From Manduca sexta (lineage: Eukaryota; Arthropoda; Insecta; Lepidoptera; Sphingidae): a stretch of 64,000 nt of DNA. Below the pieces are notes generated by a model that searched no databases, was not told the origin of the DNA, and saw only the letters and a program-made list of their open reading frames with translations. Location of the stretch: positions 3,718,983-3,782,982 of the forward strand of contig NC_051138.1 in assembly GCF_014839805.1 (NCBI RefSeq). Direction: 5' to 3'. Shown piece after piece: positions 1-10,200 of the stretch. Every line of letters begins with the position of its first letter. Positions within the stretch are counted from its first letter, which is position 1. The translations under genes were made by a program, and so were the position numbers.

Positions 1-763
1 TAGAACAAGATTTATGTTATAACAAAAGCGAAATCAATTCCAACATTAACTACTTTTAAATTTTTAATGACGCAATTAGGTAGTATTGCCCGAATAAATC
101 TAATGGATCATACTGTTTATACGGATACAAACACGCCCTCTATATATATAGGTATTTATAACACGACCCTTCGATAATGAGCATACGAAATACATTAACA
201 ACGCATCGATACTAGTGACGTGCGCGCGTCAAACATGACCTTCGTTAGGTTATCGATAAAATGTGACGAGCAGACCCCCGCTATCATTATTTATATAATA
301 AATATACGATAAGCGTTTCATTGAACATTGTTAGGTGTACATAATTTATAGGCCTTATGTGAAGAAACACATCCTAGCCTGAAGATAAGATTTTCTTAAA
401 AAGTTTCTTTCTTTGATTGTTTATAATATTATGTAGTGGCAAATTAGGTTTGAAATACGTTGCTGGTTTTTCAGCGCCATGAGTTATGTTATAGATTTTT
501 TAATATAAAATAGAATTCAGGGAAATGGAATATATGTTTAAAAAAATAGTGTTTTACTTATGCTATTATGCTACAATATGAATACATGTTGGGATGTTAA
601 TCTAGGCGGTACAATGCAACAACGCCCCCGAGGTCAGAGCGCCCCTGGAGTCCGGAAATTGATCCTTAATTTTAGTTACCACCTTGTGTTAAGTGACAAG
701 GCTAGGGACTAGGGGTGCTCTTTTGTTATTTTGAACGAGTCCTTTGGTAACCTAGCTACATAT
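1..763. other. Noncoding DNA, probably cadherin intron 21
   Basis: AT-rich sequence left of the tandem array. I found no cadherin-like reading frame, no EC motif and no phase-0 acceptor followed by a plausible EC12 continuation. Since exon 21 stops in the middle of EC12, this is most likely the following intron, with the next exon beyond the left edge. Confidence 0.6.
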
Positions 764-3700
764 AGGCGTCGCGCCGCACGCGGTACCGCACGGGGCCGTT
801 CGTACCTGGTAAGTGGTCTGCTTGTCGCGGTCGAGCGGCGCGGCGGTGCGCAGCGTGCCGGCGGCGGCGTGCAGCGAGAAGGCGCGCCAGGCGGCGGAGG
901 CGTCGCGCCGCACGCGGTACCGCACGGGGCCGTTCGTACCTGGTAAGTGGTCTGCTTGTCGCGGTCGAGCGGCGCGGCGGTGCGCAGCGTGCCGGCGGCG
1001 GCGTGCAGCGAGAAAGGCGCGCGCCAGGCGGCGGAGGCGTCGCGCCGCACGCGGTACCGCACGGGGCCGTTCGTACCTGGTAAGTGGTCTGCTTGTCGCG
1101 GTCGAGCGGCGCGGCGGTGCGCAGCGTGCCGGCGGCGGCGTGCAGCGAGAAGGCGCGCCAGGCGGCGGAGGCGTCGCGCCGCACGCGGTACCGCACGGGG
1201 CCGTTCGTACCTGGTAAGTGGTCTGCTTGTCGCGGTCGAGCGGCGCGGCGGTGCGCAGCGTGCCGGCGGCGGCGTGCAGCGAGAAGGCGCGCCAGGCGGC
1301 GGAGGCGTCGCGCCGCACGCGGTACCGCACGGGGCCGTTCGTACCTGGTAAGTGGTCTGCTTGTCGCGGTCGAGCGGCGCGGCGGTGCGCAGCGTGCCGG
1401 CGGCGGCGTGCAGCGAGAAGGCGCGCCAGGCGGCGGAGGCGTCGCGCCGCACGCGGTACCGCACGGGGCCGTTCGTACCTGGTAAGTGGTCTGCTTGTCG
1501 CGGTCGAGCGGCGCGGCGGTGCGCAGCGTGCCGGCGGCGGCGTGCAGCGAGAAGGCGCGCCAGGCGGCGGAGGCGTCGCGCCGCACGCGGTACCGCACGG
1601 GGCCGTTCGTACCTGGTAAGTGGTCTGCTTGTCGCGGTCGAGCGGCGCGGCGGTGCGCAGCGTGCCGGCGGCGGCGTGCAGCGAGAAGGCGCGCCAGGCG
1701 GCGGAGGCGTCGCGCCGCACGCGGTACCGCACGGGGCCGTTCGTACCTGGTAAGTGGTCTGCTTGTCGCGGTCGAGCGGCGCGGCGGTGCGCAGCGTGCC
1801 GGCGGCGGCGTGCAGCGAGAAGGCGCGCCAGGCGGCGGAGGCGTCGCGCCGCACGCGGTACCGCACGGGGCCGTTCGTACCTGGTAAGTGGTCTGCTTGT
1901 CGCGGTCGAGCGGCGCGGCGGTGCGCAGCGTGCCGGCGGCGGCGTGCAGCGAGAAGGCGCGCCAGGCGGCGGAGGCGTCGCGCCGCACGCGGTACCGCAC
2001 GGGGCCGTTCGTACCTGGTAAGTGGTCTGCTTGTCGCGGTCGAGCGGCGCGGCGGTGCGCAGCGTGCCGGCGGCGGCGTGCAGCGAGAAGGCGCGCCAGG
2101 CGGCGGAGGCGTCGCGCCGCACGCGGTACCGCACGGGGCCGTTCGTACCTGGTAAGTGGTCTGCTTGTCGCGGTCGAGCGGCGCGGCGGTGCGCAGCGTG
2201 CCGGCGGCGGCGTGCAGCGAGAAGGCGCGCCAGGCGGCGGAGGCGTCGCGCCGCACGCGGTACCGCACGGGGCCGTTCGTACCTGGTAAGTGGTCTGCTT
2301 GTCGCGGTCGAGCGGCGCGGCGGTGCGCAGCGTGCCGGCGGCGGCGTGCAGCGAGAAGGCGCGCCAGGCGGCGGAGGCGTCGCGCCGCACGCGGTACCGC
2401 ACGGGGCCGTTCGTACCTGGTAAGTGGTCTGCTTGTCGCGGTCGAGCGGCGCGGCGGTGCGCAGCGTGCCGGCGGCGGCGTGCAGCGAGAAGGCGCGCCA
2501 GGCGGCGGAGGCGTCGCGCCGCACGCGGTACCGCACGGGGCCGTTCGTACCTGGTAAGTGGTCTGCTTGTCGCGGTCGAGCGGCGCGGCGGTGCGCAGCG
2601 TGCCGGCGGCGGCGTGCAGCGAGAAGGCGCGCCAGGCGGCGGAGGCGTCGCGCCGCACGCGGTACCGCACGGGGCCGTTCGTACCTGGTAAGTGGTCTGC
2701 TTGTCGCGGTCGAGCGGCGCGGCGGTGCGCAGCGTGCCGGCGGCGGCGTGCAGCGAGAAGGCGCGCCAGGCGGCGGAGGCGTCGCGCCGCACGCGGTACC
2801 GCACGGGGCCGTTCGTACCTGGTAAGTGGTCTGCTTGTCGCGGTCGAGCGGCGCGGCGGTGCGCAGCGTGCCGGCGGCGGCGTGCAGCGAGAAGGCGCGC
2901 CAGGCGGCGGAGGCGTCGCGCCGCACGCGGTACCGCACGGGGCCGTTCGTACCTGGTAAGTGGTCTGCTTGTCGCGGTCGAGCGGCGCGGCGGTGCGCAG
3001 CGTGCCGGCGGCGGCGTGCAGCGAGAAGGCGCGCCAGGCGGCGGAGGCGTCGCGCCGCACGCGGTACCGCACGGGGCCGTTCGTACCTGGTAAGTGGTCT
3101 GCTTGTCGCGGTCGAGCGGCGCGGCGGTGCGCAGCGTGCCGGCGGCGGCGTGCAGCGAGAAGGCGCGCCAGGCGGCGGAGGCGTCGCGCCGCACGCGGTA
3201 CCGCACGGGGCCGTTCGTACCTGGTAAGTGGTCTGCTTGTCGCGGTCGAGCGGCGCGGCGGTGCGCAGCGTGCCGGCGGCGGCGTGCAGCGAGAAGGCGC
3301 GCCAGGCGGCGGAGGCGTCGCGCCGCACGCGGTACCGCACGGGGCCGTTCGTACCTGGTAAGTGGTCTGCTTGTCGCGGTCGAGCGGCGCGGCGGTGCGC
3401 AGCGTGCCGGCGGCGGCGTGCAGCGAGAAGGCGCGCCAGGCGGCGGAGGCGTCGCGCCGCACGCGGTACCGCACGGGGCCGTTCGTACCTGGTAAGTGGT
3501 CTGCTTGTCGCGGTCGAGCGGCGCGGCGGTGCGCAGCGTGCCGGCGGCGGCGTGCAGCGAGAAGGCGCGCCAGGCGGCGGAGGCGTCGCGCCGCACGCGG
3601 TACCGCACGGGGCCGTTCGTACCTGGTAAGTGGTCTGCTTGTCGCGGTCGAGCGGCGCGGCGGTGCGCAGCGTGCCGGCGGCGGCGTGCAGCGAGAAGGC

Positions 3701-4024
3701 GCGCCAGGCGGCGGAGGCGTCGCGCCGCACGCGGTACCGCACGGGGCCGTTCGTACCTGGTAAGTGGTCTGCTTGTCGCGGTCGAGCGGCGCGGCGGTGC
3801 GCAGCGTGCCGGCGGCGGCGTGCAGCGAGAAGGCGCGCCAGGCGGCGGAGGCGTCGCGCCGCACGCGGTACCGCACGGGGCCGTTCGTACCTGGTAAGTG
3901 GTCTGCTTGTCGCGGTCGAGCGGCGCGGCGGTGCGCAGCGTGCCGGCGGCGGCGTGCAGCGAGAAGGCGCGCCAGGCGGCGGAGGCGTCGCGCCGCACGC
4001 GGTACCGCACGGGGCCGTTCGTAC
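764..4024 (-). repeat. 134-bp tandem array derived from the end of cadherin exon 21
   Basis: The array holds 24 complete head-to-tail derived units (23 of 134 bp, one of 137 bp) and a 42-bp partial unit at 764-805. On the minus strand each unit begins with the intron start GTACGAACGG, continues with the last 124 bases of exon 21, and ends ACTTACCAG just before the next GT. Donors recur every 134 bp from 4024 down to 1076, then at 939 and 805, giving 25 with the original. Copies look identical except at 1011-1026, where an extra A and an extra CG add 3 bp. Exon 21 itself reads GGCGCC where the derived units read GGCCCC. The block is very GC- and CpG-rich inside AT-rich DNA, and each ordinary unit holds one KpnI and one AscI site. 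It may be a true variable minisatellite; copy number in an assembly is uncertain. Confidence 0.97.
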
Positions 4025-4213
4025 CTGGTAAGTGGTCTGCTTGTCGCGGTCGAGCGGCGCGGCGGTGCGCAGCGTGCCGGCGGCGGCGTGCAGCGAGAAG
4101 GCGCGCCAGGCGGCGGAGGCGTCGCGCCGCACGCGGTACCGCACGGCGCCGTTGGGTCCGATGTCCGCGTCGATGGCGCGCACTTCCACCACCACGGTGC
4201 CCACTGTTGCGTT
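4025..4213 (-). CDS. Cad87A: Cad87A exon 21: EC12, source of the tandem array
   Basis: The exon begins after CCAAATAG at AACGCAACAGTG, giving the typical PENATVGT join with exon 20, and ends ACTTACCAG|GTACGA. It has 63 codons (1281-1343, phase 0 at both ends) with VRAIDADIGPNGAVRYRV, AGTLRT and PLDRDKQTTYQ. The acceptor has a weak pyrimidine tract. Its last 124 bases are the source of the array that starts directly after its donor, so the usable 3' boundary is ambiguous: 24 further copies of the donor follow downstream. Confidence 0.88.
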
Positions 4214-7200
4214 CTATTTGGGGAACCATGGCTTAAATATTGTTTTATTCATGCGAGCTCTAAACAAATCATAATAAATATTTAATAACTCAAATAATGG
4301 TAACGTGTCACGACAGTCAGTAATGATCATGAATTGTAAAGCGTTTCGTTTCACTGCCTCGATTCTGCTCTGAACGTTGATTTTTGTCTTCAATTTTATT
4401 AAAAAAAAAAAAAATCTAACCTTATACGATTTGTACGGACACATATAAATTATATCAACAGCATTTTACGCCGTTTCAATTGTCATAGTATCATAATATT
4501 GTCCAATCAATTTACATCCAGTTTTCGATCATTCCGCAAAAGTATACTCTCCCATTCGTATATACAATATATTCTATCATAAAAAAGATAATGTTAAAGA
4601 TAATTCAAAAAATATATCTCACCTCAGGTATCTTGATGGTGACATTTTGCGGCGGATGCACGAACACGGGCGCATGATCGTTAAAGTCAGTGACACAGAG
4701 TCGAAGTTCGCCGCGCGCCACGTTGGGCGGCGTGCCGAGGTCCCGCGCCTCCACCACTAGCGAGTAGTTCCCGAACCGATCCTTGAGCGACTGTCGGGCG
4801 AACAAGCGACCTGTGTTCGCATCGCCACCCACTTGCTCGAAACGGAATAAATCTGTACCAAAAAAAAAATATATAATTCGATTAATCGTCGATAAATCGA
4901 TAACATTTTGAATCGATATGAAATAAGGATTTGCAGCTTTTTTGATAATTATACATAAATAATTTATAACTGTAATTTTAATTTATCACGTCACCAAAAA
5001 GGCGAATAAAAAACGTTGTGTCGATATCTATGTAGTCTCATGTCAATATTCAATAGCATTGCAGCCTTCACATGATCTGTATAAAGGTGATTTTACATTA
5101 ATATATTTCGCACTAAAATCCTCACTAACCATGTCCTTTCCCCGCCACCAGATGGAACTGCACGCGTCCGTTGGGCGTGGCGTTGTCGTCCGCATCCGTG
5201 GCGGACACGGAGGCGATGGGCTCGCGGTGGTTGTGGAACTCGGTGATGGTGGTGCAATCCGACGGCAAGTGTAGTATCGGTGGGTTGTCGTTCACGTCTT
5301 CTACGTGGACACTGAAACAGTTGTGCTTTGAGACTACACTTTGCTCGCGGCTCCACCTGGAGTCTAACTAACCATTAATTATTCTAGGCACTAAAGTCTC
5401 TTTCTGAGATAAAGAGTAAGTAATTTCTCTTCGAAAACTCCTCTTGCCAATGAAAACCATGAGAAAAAGAAGCAAGTTAGACAAAAAAATAAAATGGATT
5501 CTTGTCCTATGGTAGTACATAGAAGTACGAATTTTAGTATTATTTATTTATTTCTAAATTTTTTATCGAGTTCAAAAAAGCAGGAGGTTGCTAACTTCAT
5601 CATTCGTCATAAATTAATGTCCACTTACACGATTTGTTTAAAAGCATTGCGGCTCTCTCCACTGAGATATCCGAATTGGTAGTTGTCCCACGCCTCGATC
5701 ACTAGGTTATACGTGGCTTGGGTCTCGCGGTCCAGCCAGTCGGCGACAGTCAGTGCTCCAGTATCTGCATTTACAAGGAACTTGCCCTGCAATATGCACA
5801 AGAATTAATAAGATGTACTGGCAAATATGCTTTCATTGACGTATAAGAATTAAAATATATCATGGCTACTTGTATAAATAAAATACAATTTGAAATTTGA
5901 AAACTTTCAAGGCGTTACATAAGCCGATAAGTCAATCGAGGTCGCGAGTTTTCTTTGCTCTGATACAAATATTTGTGTAGGTTCAACAAATTTAGTTCAA
6001 GCCTCGGTTTTGTAGGATTCATACCTTGTAGTTTCTGATACTTCTGTTTACTGTCTTAAATTAGATCTTTAGCCTAATAATAACTCCGTCGTTCAGTCCC
6101 TAGTCGATAAGAATTACCACAATCATAGTACAAAAAACGAAGGCGTCATTTATTGAAATTAAATTCCTTACCTGTGTAGACATCCTGTCAAGTAAATATG
6201 TGACTTTCCCATATTCTCCCGAGTCAGCATCCTTCGCCGCGATGGTCGCTATCGTGGTGCCAGGCTCTATGTCTTCCCTCACGCGGTACTCCAACGACGA
6301 CGACTCGAATATTGGATTGTTGTCGTTTTCGTCTAATACCTGAGAAAAAAAAACAAAATAACACAAAAAGAAAATAGTAAAATCTCAAATAGTTTTATAT
6401 GAACTTTAATATTTATATAACTTATAAACTTGTTTTAGCGTTAAGAATTGCTTAAATAGCTGTCAAAAACATCACTGGTTCCTAATTTAAACCTTATTGA
6501 GAGGCAAGATGGCGGGGTTTGACTTACAGCTGAACGAGTAAATTTGTGTTTTAACTAAACATAGCCTTGCGATTTTTTTATAAGTAAGACTGATAATGCG
6601 TAGGTATATTTTACGAAATGGGTATCCAATATAATTTGAACCCGAATAGATAGCGGTCTTAGTATGATAAAAAATTCGCCATAGTACTAATATACGCACT
6701 GACCACAAGCATTGTTCACGGCGGTTTTCTGTAGAAACTGGTACATTATCAGTCGAACTTATTAATGCTGTAGACAAAACTATGTAACGTGCCTTTATCA
6801 CCAACAATATGTACGAAAATTAATTACCTGTATGAACAGATCAACGACGGAGTATCGCGGTGGCACGCCACTATCAACCGCCTTCACTGTCAAGTTGAGC
6901 CATGGATACATCTCGTGGTCTATTTTATTTGCTACCACTAGCTCGCCTGTACTACTTTCCATGTGCACCAGGCTTAACAATTCTTCGCGTCCTGCAAATA
7001 ACGTAATCTCATACATAAATAAAACATAAAAATATATATGGAACATTTTTAATATCGTCAGAGGGCATGTGAAAATTTTAATCCTAAAATTTAATTTTTA
7101 AAATCATTGCAGCCTTGAGTCTTCTGATGTCGCAAACTTTTAACAATGGCAGGCTTTTGCTCCATATAATAAATAGGTAGTTCTAAAAGTACGAGCAACA

Positions 7201-10200
7201 TGACTTGACTCCGATATAATGAAAGATGCAATGCCTAGACAATATGACTTGGAAATACCTACTCTTAACAAAATGTGATTCAATCATGCACCTTTGTAAA
7301 TTCTATTAATTAAGACAACTGTTTCTTATAGCACAAGTGATAATCTAACATATAATTCAACTTATGGGACACACACTGCTCATAAACACAACACTATCGA
7401 CACACTGCCGAACAAATTTAAACCTTACCTTCAATAAAATAAGTCATAGTGCGATTTTTATCAGCATCATCAGCTATAACATTGACGATGTTCACGCCAT
7501 TTTTAGAGTTCTCAGTAATGGACGTTTTATAGAATGGCTTTCTGAATACAGGGTTGTTGTCATTTTCATCATCTACTACTATAGTGAGTGTGGCAGAGGC
7601 TGTCTGTTTCGGACCACCCTGTATAGCCGCCATGTCTTCCACTGTGATCATTAGCTTCAAAGTTTCGATTTTTTCACGGTCTAGTAATCTGTGGAATAGT
7701 AAATATGGATTATTTTGTATTGATTTGTTTGTTGAGTTTTATTGTAATTTTGTCGTACATCTATAGGCGTTACGGTTGCCGCGGGATAATAAACTCTAAA
7801 AACCTATAAGTGTAGTATTAATAACAATACAATCAACAGTCACTAATGCAATCTTAATCCTACACTCAGATACAAGTCCTAGTTCGTAGGAATCAGGTTG
7901 TATGATCGACTTCAGGTTTTTTAAGTCATACCTAACTTCTAGATCCTCCGTCACATCAATTGTGAAACATTATTTGAGATTTTTAATAAGTGTTTGTGAA
8001 AATATGTACATAAGTTTGTGAACTCATTTGCAAAAGAAAAATCCCAGGGCTGGGAGCGGGCGATATATGTATATTAGAGAACAGCGGAAACTGGCCCTAT
8101 TTCACACCCATTTGCAACAACACTAACACCTCTATCAATAAATATAAGCGAATTTTGTAATCATTGGAAAAACCTCCCTGAGCCAAAGCAGATATTTTGT
8201 GGATCACACCAGTATTTGTCATTGTGTGGGAATGAAAGTTCACACTTTATAACCAAAATATATATACAGACAAGAATATTTATATTTAAAAAAAAAAAAA
8301 CAATTACACCTCACCTAACAACTCTCAGCGTCCCATCCACAGCATTCAAGTCCCATAGAGACAGATAGTCATATTCAGAGAGTGGTATGGGAACACCGTC
8401 TTCGTTCCGCGCCACACTGCCTGCTTTGTCTATGGCATACCGTAACACTGGCTGGTCGTCAGGGTCGTGCGCTTGGGCGCGAAATATCGGAGTACCGACC
8501 TGCAACCGCAGAATACCTGAACTTAATATAACATTCGAAAGTATAATAATTCCACGCCTACTCCATGTAACCAATGAGAACTTTTTACATAAGGGCCGCA
8601 TTAATGAAATCAACTCAGCTCCGCTCTCAAGTTGCTCTCTCTCAGTTGATACGCTGTCAAAGGAAGGTCGGAATCTTAAGATAGTCACTATTAATTAAAA
8701 CCATATAAACATCACCTTAATCACTTCTTAAGCCACAATCTAAGACGGATTTTAATAACTGACTTTTGTTTATGTAACTGTGCCGCCTCATCTGAGAACA
8801 AACTCTCCAATTACAGCTCAAGCTTGGTTTATTAAATTTACATTAAATGTTTACATGAAATTTTATTCATAGGTGAGATTGATTTTGTCCTAATTCCGCC
8901 TCTGCCCTAAGTCTGTCAAGTAAATCTACTTGTTTATAGAATAGTACAATATCACAGAGTATTAGTATGTTTAAAATATACAATAGAATGGCGATTAATA
9001 TATTTGTTTCATTTGCCTATCTGTATATAGAAAAATCTCGCACTTGGAGTTAATAAAGCACCAACATTTTATACAAGGCATATCTATATATCATCACGCT
9101 ATACCCAATAGGAGCGGAGCAGTAATGGCTAATCTCAGGAACTACCGGTCCGAACTGAAAAATTCTTTTTGCGTTGGATAGCCCTTTGTTCGTGGAGTGC
9201 TATAGGCTATATATCATCACGCTATACCCAATAGGAGCGGAGCAGTAATGGCTAATCTCAGGATCTACCGGTCCAAACTGAAAAAATATTTTTGCGTTGG
9301 ATAGCCCTTTGTTCGTGGAGTGCTATAGGCTATATATCATCACGCTATACCCAATAGGAGCGGAGCAGTAATGGCTAATCTCAGGAACTACCGGTCCAAA
9401 CTGAAAAAATATTTTTGCGTTGGATAGCCCTTTGTTCGTGGAGTGCTATAGGCTATATATCATCACGCTATACCCAATAGGAACGGAGCAGTCACTACTG
9501 CTCCGCTCCTAGCCACTGCTAATCTCAGGAACTACCGATTCGAACTGATTTTTTTTTTTTTGTGTTGAATAGCCCTTTGTAGAGTGCTCTAAGTTATATA
9601 TCATCACGCTATGACGAATAGAAGCAGAGCAGTAATGGCTAATCTCGGGAACTACCAGTTTGAACTGAAAAATTAGTTTTGTGTTGGATAGCCCTTTATT
9701 TGTGGAGTGCTATAGGCTGTATATCATCACGCTATGACCAATAGGAGCGGAGCAGCAATGAAACATGTTGCAAAAACGGGGACAATTTATTAGTTTTGAG
9801 AGCTTCCGTTGCGTAAACGCTTAAAGTTATGCAACAATGATGTATGACGCGATTTTCCCTCTTAAAAAGTTCTAAAAAATATATTATAAAACAAAGTCCC
9901 CCGCTGCATCTGTCTGCCTGAACGTGTTAAACTCAAAAACTACCCAACGTATTAAGATGAAATTTGGTACGGAGACAGTTTGAGACCCTGGGAAGAACAT
10001 AGGCTCCCGGGAAACTATTACTTTTATAACAGAAAACTTTAGCCTGAAAAACTTTATAACGCGGGCGGAGCCGCGGGCAATAGCTAGTACATATATAAGT
10101 TTATGCGTACCTGTATATTTTCTCGTACAGTAACGGGGGCGGGTTCGACGAGAACTGGCGGTTTATTGTTCACATCAACGATGCTAATGTTGACCAGAAC

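Noticed and set aside
764..4024. CRISPR-like or centromeric satellite array
   Set aside because: There are no unique spacers, and the unit is clearly copied from the adjacent exon and its donor.
752..4204. Open frames of about 1050-1150 codons on the minus strand over the array
   Set aside because: They result from a stop-free, GC-rich 134-bp unit read through many copies. Only the first 63 codons match cadherin in frame from a proper acceptor; the rest cycles frames and has no independent support.
4204..4205. Acceptor AACAG at 4205-4204 for cadherin exon 21
   Set aside because: It would give the wrong phase after exon 20 (which ends in phase 0) and lose the PENATVGT join. The AAATAG acceptor nine bases earlier fits.
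813..4285. Serial plus-strand open frames of about 133 codons
   Set aside because: They are antisense shadows of the tandem units with GTG as first codon and identical content at each repeat.
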